NCBI RefSeq assembly: GCF_039538045.1
Contig: NZ_BAABBQ010000001.1
Location: 1,324,001 to 1,388,000 of the forward strand
Direction of reading: 5' to 3'
Length of the DNA stretch: 64,000 nucleotides
Source of the DNA: Sphingomonas swuensis
GTDB lineage: Bacteria; Pseudomonadota; Alphaproteobacteria; Sphingomonadales; Sphingomonadaceae
Of this stretch, positions 8,701 through 16,895 are shown one piece after another. The notes beneath the pieces were generated by a model. It was given only the letters and a program-made list of their open reading frames with translations, ran no database searches and had not been told where the DNA came from. The number at the start of each line of letters is the position of its first letter. Within the stretch, counting starts at the first letter, position 1. Made by a program: the position numbers and the translations under genes.

Positions 8701-9765
8701 TCAGCTCATCCCGGCGGCCCTGATCCGGCGGCGGGCTTCGGCGGTGCCGACGTCCTCGACCGGGCGGCGGGTCCACAGGAAGGCGCTTGCGGCGGCGACT
8801 CCGCCGACGATGGCGGCGGTCGCGACCGGGTGCATCTGCGCTTCGAGGAACATTGAGGTGCGCCGCTTGAACGGCTCCTGATTGCCCTCGACCCGCCCGT
8901 CGTTGCGCGCTTCGAACAGATTGTCGCTGGTGCCCGGCGCGGGCGGCACGGTGGTGGTCTGGCTGGCCTCGCCGCCGACCAGCTCCATGCCCTTGTCGGC
9001 GATCCGGGGCATCAGCGGGGCGAGGGCCGATATGCCGAGCCCGCCGCCGCCGACGATCAGCGTTCGGCGCTTGTGGGTTGCGGCGAAGCAGATGGCCTTG
9101 GCGACCAGTTCGGCATCGTAGAGCGGCTGCGGGAGACGGGCGGGGTTGTCGAGCTTGTTGCGGGCATGCTCGGGATACATGGTGTCGATCGCGGCGGGCT
9201 TGATCAGGGTGACGCTGACCGGCGCGCCTTCCTGCTCGAGCTCCATCCGCAGCGTGTCGGTGAACTGCATCACCGCCGCCTTCATCGCGCAATAAGGACC
9301 CTGGAGGGGAATGGCGCGGTTGGAAAGGACCGAGCCGATGTTGATCAGCGCGCCGCCGTTCGCGCGGAGGTGTCGGGCCGCGACCAGGCTCGCCTCGACG
9401 AGGCCGAAATATCCGACGTCGAACACCCGCCGGTGCTCTTCGATGCTGACCTGCTCGAGCCTTGCGTACATCGCCGCGGCGGCGTCGTTCACCCAGCTGT
9501 CGACCCGGCCGAAGCTTTCCAGCGCATGGGCAAGCAGCTTCTCGGCGGCGCCCTCGTCGGCGATGTCGAGGTCGACCGCGGTCGCCTGTCCGCCCTTGTT
9601 GCGGATCGCGACCACCACCTCGTCGAGCGCCTCGTTGTTGCGGGCGGCGAGCACGACCTTGGCCCCGGCCGCGGCGGCGCGGCGAGCGGTGGCGAGGCCG
9701 ATCCCGCTCGAGGCGCCGACGATGACCATCACCTGATCGGACAAGGGCTTCAGCGACACGGTCAT
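8701..9765 (-). CDS. SDR-family oxidoreductase with membrane tail
   Basis: A 354-residue short-chain dehydrogenase. The NAD(P) loop is VGASSGIG (residues 16-23), NDAA starts at 93, and the catalytic residues are S145, Y158 and K162 (GPYCAMK). The classical SDR domain ends near residue 245; about 110 further residues follow, including a hydrophobic segment, ATAAIVGGVAAASAFLW, near 318-334. Plain SDRs are about 250 residues, so the enzyme is probably tethered to the membrane by this tail. GGAGA lies about ten bases before the ATG at 9765. The substrate is unknown. A terminator separates it from the upstream Ser/Thr-rich protein gene. Confidence 0.85.
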   Translation of the reverse strand: MTVSLKPLSDQVMVIVGASSGIGLATARRAAAAGAKVVLAARNNEALDEVVVAIRNKGGQATAVDLDIADEGAAEKLLAHALESFGRVDSWVNDAAAAMYARLEQVSIEEHRRVFDVGYFGLVEASLVAARHLRANGGALINIGSVLSNRAIPLQGPYCAMKAAVMQFTDTLRMELEQEGAPVSVTLIKPAAIDTMYPEHARNKLDNPARLPQPLYDAELVAKAICFAATHKRRTLIVGGGGLGISALAPLMPRIADKGMELVGGEASQTTTVPPAPGTSDNLFEARNDGRVEGNQEPFKRRTSMFLEAQMHPVATAAIVGGVAAASAFLWTRRPVEDVGTAEARRRIRAAGMS

Positions 9766-9784
9766 CGATAGGGTCTCCGGGCAA

Positions 9785-9816
9785 AGAAAAGGGTGCCGAA
9801 CCAGAGTCCGGCACCC
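9785..9816 (-). terminator. Rho-independent terminator
   Basis: Read on the minus strand: GGGTGCCG, a ten-base loop, CGGCACCC, then TTTTCTTT. It lies 23 bp past the stop of the 190-residue Ser/Thr/Gly-rich protein gene and ends its transcript before the SDR gene. Confidence 0.8.
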
Positions 9817-9838
9817 CCATTCAATTCACCGCGAAGGC

Positions 9839-10411
9839 TTAAGCTCCGTAGGAGATGGCGCCTACCTTGGTTTCGGTGGTGGCCGTCTCGTCGAGACCCT
9901 TGTTGCCCTTGGGCGAGCTGGTCTGGCTGCCGCTGTCGCTCGACGTCGCGCCCTTGCCGCCGGTCGGGGTCGTGGCGGCGCTGTTGCCGCCCGTCGAGCC
10001 GGTGGTCGAAGCGGCGGTGCTGCTGCCCGACTTGGCCAGGCTCGAGGCCTGGAGGGCCGACGGGCTGCTGCCGCTTGAGCCGGCACCGATGCCGGCGCTG
10101 CTGCTCGGCGACGCGCTTCCGGTCTCGAGCGCGCCGTCGGTGGAGGTCGAGCCCTGCGGCTTGAAGGCGCTGGCGCCCGACTTGTGATCGCCTTCTGACT
10201 TGCTGCCCCAGTCCATCAGCGGCTTGTCGCTCTTGCCGCGGGTGAGGAAGAAAGCGGCAGCGCCGGCGGCCACGGTGGCGAGCGCGGCGGTGGCGTACGG
10301 CCGATCCTTGACGGTATCGATCACCCGGTCGCGACGGCGTTCGCGATTGGTGGTGGTTGTGTTTCCGCTGTGGGTGCGGTTCGCGGTCTTGTGGTCGTCG
10401 TTCCTTGCCAT
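9839..10411 (-). CDS. Ser/Thr/Gly-rich single-pass membrane protein, 190 aa
   Basis: No family is recognised with confidence. Residues 1-37 are charged and asparagine/threonine/arginine-rich, residues 39-57 form one membrane helix (ATAALATVAAGAAAFFLT), and the remaining 130 residues are a low-complexity stretch of Ser, Thr, Gly, Ala and Lys with no cysteine. The helix preceded by RDRVIDTVKDRPY loosely recalls ElaB/DUF883-type small membrane proteins, but the long disordered tail is not part of that family. It is a single-gene unit with its own terminator. A stress or envelope role would be a guess. Confidence 0.7.
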   Translation of the reverse strand: MARNDDHKTANRTHSGNTTTTNRERRRDRVIDTVKDRPYATAALATVAAGAAAFFLTRGKSDKPLMDWGSKSEGDHKSGASAFKPQGSTSTDGALETGSASPSSSAGIGAGSSGSSPSALQASSLAKSGSSTAASTTGSTGGNSAATTPTGGKGATSSDSGSQTSSPKGNKGLDETATTETKVGAISYGA

Positions 10412-10504
10412 GCCCTGTCCTCCGGTACGCGTGGGGGTTCGTGGGCTGGCAACGTGTGGCGGCTGGGGATGTTGCGGACGAAGCGACGGACAGACGCGCT
10501 TCCT

Positions 10505-10562
10505 CGATCCGGCGAAGGCCGGAGCCTCGGGCAGGGCGATGCCTGTTCCCGGGCTCCGGCCC
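10505..10562. repeat. Long inverted repeat (REP-like)
   Basis: GGCCGGAGCCTCGGGCAGG and CCTGTTCCCGGGCTCCGGCC form an imperfect 19-20 bp stem around GCGATG. It lies immediately downstream of the peroxiredoxin stop (minus strand), so it may also serve as its transcript end, although no T tract follows. It resembles the other extragenic palindromes of this window in composition. Confidence 0.55.
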
Positions 10563-10579
10563 TCGTGGAGGGCTCTTGC

Positions 10580-11062
10580 TTAGAGCTGCTCGAGCAGGGT
10601 CTCGGCGCTCGACGCCTTATATTCGCCGGGAGCCTCGACGTTGAGCTGCTCGACGACGCCGTCGTTGACGATCATCGAATAGCGCTGCGAGCGGACCTGG
10701 CCCATGCCGAACTTCGAGCCGTCCATGGTCAGGCCGAGCGCCTCGGCGAGCTGGCCGTTGCCGTCGGCGATCATGGTGATGTCCTCGCTGCCCTGTTCCT
10801 TGTTCCAGGCGGCCATGACGAAGGCGTCGTTGACGCTGGTGCAGGCGATCTCGGCGACGCCCTTGGAGCGCAGTTCCTCGGCCTTCTCGACATAGGAGGG
10901 CAGGTGCTTGGCCGAGCAGGTCGGGGTGTAGGCACCCGGAACCGCGAACAGCGCGACCTTGCGACCGTTGAAATAGTCGGCGGTGGTGGTGGGCTTGGGA
11001 CCCTCGCTGGTGGCGATGGTGAGCGGCATTTCGGGAAGGCGGTCGCCGACCTGGATGGTCAT
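10580..11062 (-). CDS. Peroxiredoxin (Prx5-type redoxin)
   Basis: A 160-residue thiol peroxidase of the Prx5/PMP20 group. The peroxidatic cysteine is C49 in PGAYTPTCSAKHLP, matching the PGAFTPxCS signature of the family; a second cysteine lies in VAEIACTSVND. It reduces hydrogen peroxide and alkyl hydroperoxides in the cytoplasm with a thiol donor such as glutaredoxin or thioredoxin. AGGAG (in CAGGAGTCC) lies upstream of the ATG at 11062. It is divergent from yqgE, the two starts being about 100 bp apart, so the control region is shared. Confidence 0.92.
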   Translation of the reverse strand: MTIQVGDRLPEMPLTIATSEGPKPTTTADYFNGRKVALFAVPGAYTPTCSAKHLPSYVEKAEELRSKGVAEIACTSVNDAFVMAAWNKEQGSEDITMIADGNGQLAEALGLTMDGSKFGMGQVRSQRYSMIVNDGVVEQLNVEAPGEYKASSAETLLEQL

Positions 11063-11166
11063 GGGGGAGGACTCCTGTGCAAGGGGGTGGTGCAGGGGCG
11101 CTCTACCTACCGTTCGTTACGGCAACAAGGCTTGTGCCGGTGCCGGGGCGTGGCACTATGGGGGTG

Positions 11167-11739
11167 ATGGACCAACCGCCGTTCCTGTCCGGCAAGCTGC
11201 TGCTCGCAATGCCCGGCATGGCCGACCCGCGCTTCGAGCGCTCTGTGACCGCGCTCTGCATCCACGACGAGAATGGCGCGGTGGGAATCGGGATCAGCCA
11301 CAAGCGTGCCGGGATCCGGCTCCGCGGCCTCCTCAAGCAGCTCGAGATCGATCCGGGGGTCGCGCCCGATGCGGCGGTCCACCATGGCGGCCCGGTCGAG
11401 CCTGGCCGCGGCTTCGTGCTCCACTCGGACGACTGGGGCGGGGAGGACACGCTGTCGGTCGTCGGCACCGCGGGCAAGTTGTGGTCGATGACCGGCACGG
11501 TCGACGTGCTCCGCGCCATCGCCGAGGGTCGCGGCCCGAGCCGCTGGCTGATCTCACTCGGCTATGCCGGCTGGGGGGCAGGGCAGCTCGAGGAAGAGAT
11601 GACCCGCCACGGCTGGTTCGCCTGCGACGGAAGCGAAGCGCTGTTGTTCGACACCCCGAGCGACGAGCGCTGGTCGGCCGCCTTCAAGACCCAGGGGATC
11701 GATCCCCGCCTGCTCGCCAGCGAGACCGGCGCGGCCTGA
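11167..11739 (+). CDS. yqgE: YqgE/AlgH family protein (UPF0301)
   Basis: A 190-residue member of UPF0301. Family landmarks are the N-terminal LSGKLLLAMPGM, then SVTALCIHDENGAVGI, VHHGGPVEPGRGFVLHS and the C-terminal LGYAGWGAGQLEEE. The biochemical role is not established; the AlgH name comes from a link to alginate regulation in Pseudomonas. The start at 11167 (MDQPPFLSGK) fits the family start; a GGGGG run lies directly upstream, and an in-frame ATG at 11158 is the alternative. It is divergent from the peroxiredoxin gene and convergent with the first TonB receptor gene. Confidence 0.9.
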   Translation: MDQPPFLSGKLLLAMPGMADPRFERSVTALCIHDENGAVGIGISHKRAGIRLRGLLKQLEIDPGVAPDAAVHHGGPVEPGRGFVLHSDDWGGEDTLSVVGTAGKLWSMTGTVDVLRAIAEGRGPSRWLISLGYAGWGAGQLEEEMTRHGWFACDGSEALLFDTPSDERWSAAFKTQGIDPRLLASETGAA

Positions 11740-11783
11740 ATCCCGGGCGCGCAGCCGCCGCCCGCCGCCCTTAATTTCGTAGC

Positions 11784-11817
11784 GCAAAAGGAAAGGGCCC
11801 CGGTTTCCCGAGGCCCT
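11784..11817 (-). terminator. Terminator of the first TonB-receptor gene
   Basis: On the minus strand AGGGCCTCGG, GAAA, CCGGGGCCCT then TTCCTTTTG: a GC-rich stem with a T-rich tail, starting 27 bp after the receptor stop codon. Confidence 0.75.
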
Positions 11818-11844
11818 CCCAGAGTTTGCTGAGCTTCGCGCCGG

Positions 11845-14800
11845 TTAGAGCTTGAAGTTCACGTTGGCGAAGAAGGTCCGTCCAACAAGATCGTAGCCCG
11901 AGTAGAGCGGCGCGTTGCCGATCGTGCTGAAGCCGATGGCGGAGATCCGCGGCGGAGCCTTGTCGAACAGGTTCCGGACGCCGAGCGTGAACTCGTAGCG
12001 GTCGGACACGTCGAACTGCACCGAGGCGTTGTGGAGGAAATAGTCCTTCGTCTCGAGGTAGTAGTTGTCCTTGTAGAGCTGGACCAGTTCCGGATCGGTG
12101 ATGCCGGTCAGGTTGTCGAACGCGAAGAACTTGTAGGTGTTCTCGCGATCGCCGCCGATCCAGTCGAGCCCGTAGCGGAAGGTGAGCTTGCGGGTCGAAT
12201 AGCTGGCGTCGAAGTTGCCAACCCAGTCCGGCGAGGTGACGATGCCGTTGGAGTCCGACAGGAACTCTTCCGGGAACAGCCGGCTCGACTGCTCGGTGTA
12301 CTTGGTCACGTTCGCGTTGAAGATGAACGTGCCCGGCCCGATCGCCTTGGTCGAGAAGCGGCCGTTGAACTCGTAGCCCTTCACGATGCTCTCGGACAGG
12401 TTCACGAAGCTGCTGGTCACCGTTAGCGCGTTGTTCGAGTCACGCTGGACGAAGCGGCAGAAGCCCGCGGTCGGATCGAAGTTCTCGGCCGAGTAGCAGC
12501 GGTTGAGGATGGTATCACCCGACAGATCGCTGACGCCGTTCTCGACCTTGATGTTGAAATAGTCGAGCGCGAGGCTGAGCTGACCGATCGAGGCGGGGAT
12601 CGGGGGACGCCCGACGACACCGATCGACCAGTTCTTCGAGGTCTCGGCTTCGAGGCCCGCTTGAGCGCCACCGACCCGGAAGACGGTGATGCCGCTGCGC
12701 TGCTCGAAGTCCGCCGGAAGGCCGATCGCGGCGCAGTTGGCCGCAATCCGCTGTTCCGTCGGCGACTGCTCCGAAGGATCGGCCAGGGCCGAGCACGGAT
12801 CGCTGTCGCTGCCGAGGAAGCCGCTGGTGGCACCGAGGAACTGCTCCGCGAGCGCCGGGGCACGGTAGGACGTGCCGTAGCTGCCGCGGAAGCCGAGGCC
12901 ACGCACCGGCTCCCACTCGCCGGCGATCTTGTAGGTCGTGTCGCCGCCGTACGACTTGTAGTCGGTGTAGCGGACCGAGCCGTTGACGTTCAGGCGATAC
13001 AGGAACGGCTTGTCGCGAACGATCGGGACGTAGAGCTCGCCGAAGATCTCGCGGACGCTGTCCTTGCCGACCGTCGGGGTGCCAGCGGTGAGGCCGAACA
13101 GGTTGCCGTCGATCGAGTTCTGGTCAGGCTGGTCGTTGATCGACTGCTTGCGATACTCGGCACCGAGCGCCAGCTGCACTTCGCCGCCCGGAAGCGAGAA
13201 GAGCGGACCGTCGACCCCGAACGAAGCGGTGGTCTCGCGGAAGCTGGTGTTCCCGATGGTGTTGTCGGTGATGTAGTCGCGGAAGTCCTGCGGAAGCTGG
13301 CCGCCGATGACCGCTGCGCTGAGCGCCGGAGCGGCGACGCAGTTGCGGTTCGACGCCTGACTGGCGCAGCTGAAGCTTCCGTCGGCGTTCTGAACGACGT
13401 TGGTCGAGTTCGCGATCCGGTCGGTGAGGAAGGATTCGATCTCGTACTGGCCGTCGTTCCACGACTTGCCGAAGTAAAGGTCGTAGCGCCAGTCGTTGAA
13501 GAAGAAGTCGCCGCGGATGCCGCCCGAGGCGCGGACATAGTCCACCTTCTGGCGGCTGTCGGTCAGGCCGTAGCCGATGAAGGCACGGGCCGCGACGGTA
13601 CGGCCGCTCGAGGTCTCGGTCGGATTGGCGAGGATGCCATTCCGGATGTTGGCGGGAAGCAGCGGGCTGCCCGTCAGATAGTCGAGCGCGAGCTGGCGAT
13701 AGAGCGGCGACGAGGACTTGCGGCGGGTCGCGAGGACTTCGCCGTAGAGCTCGCTGTTGCCGAGGTAGCCGAAGTCATAGGTGGTCGCGAGATAACCGGT
13801 CATGATCTCGGTGCCGGTGATCAGCGGCTCGAACTCCTGGCGGGGATCGAAGGTGTCGCGATCGAAGGTTCCGACGCCGAGGAAGCCCGGGAACGGACCG
13901 GTGGTCTGGCCGGGGGCGGGGACGAAGCGGTTGAACCGGCCCGGAAGGCCGCTGGTGCGACCGATGCCGTCACGGGTCGGGATGCCGAGCGTGTTGATGG
14001 TCACGCCGCCATTGTCGAGCGTGAAGCACTTCGGCTCGCCGGTGGCCGGATCGATGAAGTCGCCCGAGCCGAATTCCGAACCCTCGCCGTCGAGGAAGCC
14101 GCCGATCGGGCAGCGGAGGAACTTGGACTGGTTGCGGGCAATGGCGGCACGCTTGCGATACTCGACCGAGCCGATGACGCTGAGGCGCGGAGCCTGGATG
14201 CCGAAGGTGGCAGCGATGCGCTTGTCGACGCCATCACCGAGCTCGGGCACGTTGACCTGGGCATCGATCGAGAGGCCGGTCAGCTTGCGGTCGGTGATGA
14301 TGTTGACGACGCCCGCGATGGCGTCCGAGCCGTAGATCGACGAGGCGCCGGCCTTGAGGACCTCGACGCGCTCGATGATCGCGGTCGGGAGGACGTTGAG
14401 ATCGGCCGAAAGGACCGAGCCACGCGTTCCGCCCGGCGCAAGGCGACGGCCGTTGAGCAGGATCAGGGTACGCGCCGGCCCGAGGCCGCGCAGGCCGAGG
14501 GTGTTGGCGCCGGTGCCGCCGTCGGTGACGAAGCCGCCGTAGGCATTGTTGATCTGCGAGGCACCCTGGGTGACGGCGGCGCTCTGCAGCGCGTCGGTCG
14601 CGCTGTTGAAGCCCGACTGGGTGATTTCCTCGGCGGTGATGACAGTCAGCGGCTCGGTGGTGCTGAACTCGTCGCGGCGGATGCGCGAACCGGTGACGAC
14701 GACGGTCTCGCCCGACTGGGCGCTGGTGTCGGCATTGCTGAGCGTCGAGGCCGGGTCGCAGACGCCGTCCTGGTTCTGGTCGGGGCAGTCCGGGTTCTGG

Positions 14801-14943
14801 GTCTGGACCGGGACATTCGCCGGCTGGGTAGCCGTGGTGTCGGCCCGCGTTTCCGCGTCCTGGGCCGCTGCAGGAGTGGCGACCATGGCGCCGAGAACAA
14901 TCGCGAGGGACGAGGTAGTAAGCGTCAACCGAGCATTCCGCAT
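11845..14943 (-). CDS. TonB-dependent outer-membrane receptor, paralogue 1
   Basis: A 1032-residue receptor. The signal peptide is about 28 residues ending TPAAAQ; a linker with two cysteines follows ([12 protein letters not shown]). The plug begins at [15 protein letters not shown] and contains [20 protein letters not shown] and the [13 protein letters not shown] segment seen in receptors of sphingomonads; the remaining 700 or so residues form the 22-strand barrel with motifs such as [11 protein letters not shown]. It imports some large or scarce compound using TonB-ExbBD energy; the substrate is unknown. ATG 14943 is chosen over an in-frame TTG at 14967 because AGGA lies eight bases before it. 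The receptor at 16896 is a clear paralogue. Confidence 0.92.
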   Translation of the reverse strand: MRNARLTLTTSSLAIVLGAMVATPAAAQDAETRADTTATQPANVPVQTQNPDCPDQNQDGVCDPASTLSNADTSAQSGETVVVTGSRIRRDEFSTTEPLTVITAEEITQSGFNSATDALQSAAVTQGASQINNAYGGFVTDGGTGANTLGLRGLGPARTLILLNGRRLAPGGTRGSVLSADLNVLPTAIIERVEVLKAGASSIYGSDAIAGVVNIITDRKLTGLSIDAQVNVPELGDGVDKRIAATFGIQAPRLSVIGSVEYRKRAAIARNQSKFLRCPIGGFLDGEGSEFGSGDFIDPATGEPKCFTLDNGGVTINTLGIPTRDGIGRTSGLPGRFNRFVPAPGQTTGPFPGFLGVGTFDRDTFDPRQEFEPLITGTEIMTGYLATTYDFGYLGNSELYGEVLATRRKSSSPLYRQLALDYLTGSPLLPANIRNGILANPTETSSGRTVAARAFIGYGLTDSRQKVDYVRASGGIRGDFFFNDWRYDLYFGKSWNDGQYEIESFLTDRIANSTNVVQNADGSFSCASQASNRNCVAAPALSAAVIGGQLPQDFRDYITDNTIGNTSFRETTASFGVDGPLFSLPGGEVQLALGAEYRKQSINDQPDQNSIDGNLFGLTAGTPTVGKDSVREIFGELYVPIVRDKPFLYRLNVNGSVRYTDYKSYGGDTTYKIAGEWEPVRGLGFRGSYGTSYRAPALAEQFLGATSGFLGSDSDPCSALADPSEQSPTEQRIAANCAAIGLPADFEQRSGITVFRVGGAQAGLEAETSKNWSIGVVGRPPIPASIGQLSLALDYFNIKVENGVSDLSGDTILNRCYSAENFDPTAGFCRFVQRDSNNALTVTSSFVNLSESIVKGYEFNGRFSTKAIGPGTFIFNANVTKYTEQSSRLFPEEFLSDSNGIVTSPDWVGNFDASYSTRKLTFRYGLDWIGGDRENTYKFFAFDNLTGITDPELVQLYKDNYYLETKDYFLHNASVQFDVSDRYEFTLGVRNLFDKAPPRISAIGFSTIGNAPLYSGYDLVGRTFFANVNFKL

Positions 14944-15084
14944 TCGAAACAATCCTAATCGCTTCAATCAGATGCGCTCCCCTAGTCGCCGGTCAGTGTC
15001 GGGCAAATCACTTAGTTAACTTTCGCTCGGCCCGGACTCCGCCCTGTCACACGACTGCAACAGCAAATGATACGCTACACAGAG

Positions 15085-15118
15085 AAAGAGCCCCGCTCCG
15101 TGGGGAGCGAGGCTCTTT
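15085..15118 (-). terminator. Terminator of ahcY
   Basis: On the minus strand AAAGAGCCTCGCTCC, CCAC, GGAGCGGGGCTCTTT then CTCTGTGT; a 15-bp stem with one mismatch, 25 bp after the ahcY stop. Read on the plus strand it is followed by CTTTTTC, so it could also block antisense transcription. Confidence 0.75.
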
Positions 15119-15142
15119 CTTTTTCAAAGGCGGGAACCTTTC

Positions 15143-16558
15143 TCAGTAACGATAGTGCTCCGGCTTGAACGGGCCCTTCGGAGTGACGCCGATATAGGAG
15201 GCCTGCTTGTCGCTGAGGGTGGTGAGCTTGACCCCGAGCTTGTCGAGGTGGAGCGCGGCGACCTTCTCGTCGAGGTGCTTGGGCAGGACGTAGACGTCGT
15301 TGCCGTACTTCTCCGACGCGGTCCAAAGCTCGATCTGGGCCAGCGTCTGGTTGGTGAAGCTCGCCGACATGACGAAGCTCGGGTGGCCGGTGGCGTTGCC
15401 GAGGTTCACGAGGCGACCCTTCGAGAGCACGATCAGCTTCTTGCCATCGGGGAACTGGACCTCGTCGACCTGCGGCTTGATCTCGGTCCACTTCATGTTG
15501 TTGAGCGCGCCGATCTGGATCTCGCTGTCGAAGTGGCCGATGTTGCAGACGATCGCCATGTTCTTCATCGCCCGCATGTGATCGAGCGTGATGACGTCCA
15601 TGTTGCCGGTGGCGGTGACGAAGATGTCGGCGCGGGGCGCCGCTTCCTCCATGGTCACGACCTCATAGCCTTCCATCGCGGCCTGAAGCGCGCAGATCGG
15701 GTCGACCTCGGTGACGATGACCCGCGCGCCGCCGTTGCGGAGCGAGGCCGCCGAGCCCTTGCCGACGTCGCCGAAGCCGGCGACGCAGGCGACCTTGCCG
15801 GCGAGCATCACGTCGGTGCCGCGGCGGATCGCATCGACCAGCGACTCCTTGCAGCCGTAGAGGTTGTCGAACTTCGACTTGGTCACGCTGTCGTTGACGT
15901 TGATGGCCGGGAAGGGGAGCTTGCCCTGCTTGGCGAGCTCGTACAGCCGGTGGACGCCGGTGGTGGTCTCTTCGCTGACGCCCTTGATCGCGGCGACGGT
16001 CTTGGTGAGGTAGCCCGGACGCTCCTTGAGGAAGCGGGTAAGCGTCGCGGCGAAGATTTCCTCTTCCTCGTTCGACGGGGTGAAGAGGGTCTCGCCCGCC
16101 TCGACTCGCGCGCCCCACAGCGCGAACATGGTGGCGTCGCCGCCGTCGTCGAGGATCATGTTGCAGGTGGTGTCGTCACCGTCCTTCGACCAGTCGAAGA
16201 TGCGGACGACATAGTCCCAATATTCCTCGAGCGTCTCGCCCTTGACCGCGAACACCGGGACGCCGGTGGCGGCGATGGCGGCGGCGGCATGGTCCTGGGT
16301 CGAGAAGATGTTGCAGCTCGCCCAGCGGACGGTGGCGCCGAGCGCGGTCAGCGTCTCGATCAGCACCGCGGTCTGGATGGTCATGTGGAGCGAGCCGGTG
16401 ATCCGCGCGCCCTTCAAGGGCTGGGCGGCGCCATATTCCGAGCGGAGCGCCATCAGGCCGGGCATCTCGGTCTCGGCGATCTCGATCTCCTTGCGGCCGA
16501 AGTCGGCGAGGCCGAGGTCCTTGACGAGATAGTCGCGGGTGAGGGTCTGGGTGGCCAC
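15143..16558 (-). CDS. ahcY: Adenosylhomocysteinase (S-adenosyl-L-homocysteine hydrolase)
   Basis: A 471-residue enzyme that splits S-adenosylhomocysteine into adenosine and homocysteine and so keeps methylation running. Visible landmarks are [27 protein letters not shown], the catalytic region [16 protein letters not shown], the NAD-binding [16 protein letters not shown] and the C-terminal KPEHYRY. GTG at 16558 ([10 protein letters not shown]) is preferred to a longer frame because homologues start there and GGAG lies 14-17 bases upstream. No SAH-riboswitch-like sequence was seen in front of it. It is flanked on each side by one of the two paralogous TonB receptor genes. Confidence 0.95.
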   Translation of the reverse strand: MATQTLTRDYLVKDLGLADFGRKEIEIAETEMPGLMALRSEYGAAQPLKGARITGSLHMTIQTAVLIETLTALGATVRWASCNIFSTQDHAAAAIAATGVPVFAVKGETLEEYWDYVVRIFDWSKDGDDTTCNMILDDGGDATMFALWGARVEAGETLFTPSNEEEEIFAATLTRFLKERPGYLTKTVAAIKGVSEETTTGVHRLYELAKQGKLPFPAINVNDSVTKSKFDNLYGCKESLVDAIRRGTDVMLAGKVACVAGFGDVGKGSAASLRNGGARVIVTEVDPICALQAAMEGYEVVTMEEAAPRADIFVTATGNMDVITLDHMRAMKNMAIVCNIGHFDSEIQIGALNNMKWTEIKPQVDEVQFPDGKKLIVLSKGRLVNLGNATGHPSFVMSASFTNQTLAQIELWTASEKYGNDVYVLPKHLDEKVAALHLDKLGVKLTTLSDKQASYIGVTPKGPFKPEHYRY

Positions 16559-16895
16559 GGCCTGTTGTCTCCGATCGTCTGTGAACAAGGTGATTGCCGG
16601 CTCGCGCGCGAAATGCGCGCCACGGGCGGTCGCCGCGGCCCCTAGCCGACCCCCCGTTCCAAGGAAACCCCCGCGCGGGTAGCCGGAGGAGCAGTTGAGG
16701 GCGGATCGAGGCCCTCCGGCGCGTTGCCGTTAACCGGACCGTTAAGCCACAGCGCTCTCGCGGACACTCATGTAAATTGTGTCATCAATGTCACAAACCT
16801 AAGTCTTTTGTTGCCACTGGAACCTTAACCGTTTGCAAGAAACGAAGTGTCGGGCATGCCGCCGTCATCGGTTTCTCCAAACAGGATTCGTGTTC
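16559..16895 (+). promoter_or_regulatory. 337-bp control region between ahcY and receptor 2
   Basis: The longest gene-free stretch of the window; it separates two divergent genes and must hold both promoters. The ahcY-proximal half is very GC-rich and structured. The receptor-proximal half is AT-richer and contains two TTAA sites (16730-16733 and 16742-16745, each within CCGTTAA) and a 20-bp palindrome at 16777-16796. I see no riboswitch and no open frame with good coding character. Confidence 0.6.
16777..16796. promoter_or_regulatory. Operator-like palindrome upstream of TonB receptor 2
   Basis: TTGTGTCAT-CA-ATGTCACAA: two nine-base arms with eight matching positions, 100 bp upstream of the receptor ATG. 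It is CRP/FNR-like in its TGTG...CACA ends but has a longer centre than the classical CRP site. A single TGTCACA half-site also occurs at 15045-15051 upstream of receptor 1. Confidence 0.5.

Noticed and set aside
12661..14958. A 765-codon plus-strand frame antisense to TonB receptor 1
   Set aside because: Same compositional artefact; no recognisable motif and it runs opposite to a well-supported receptor.
16730..16745. TTAA-N8-TTAA, resembling a CtrA site (TTAA-N7-TTAA)
   Set aside because: The spacer is one base too long for the accepted CtrA consensus, so I do not call it a site.
16559..16760. Possible SAH or SAM riboswitch before ahcY
   Set aside because: The region was read for the conserved SAH core (GAGGAGCGCUGC and AGGCUCGG type elements) and for SAM-II-like features; none was seen.
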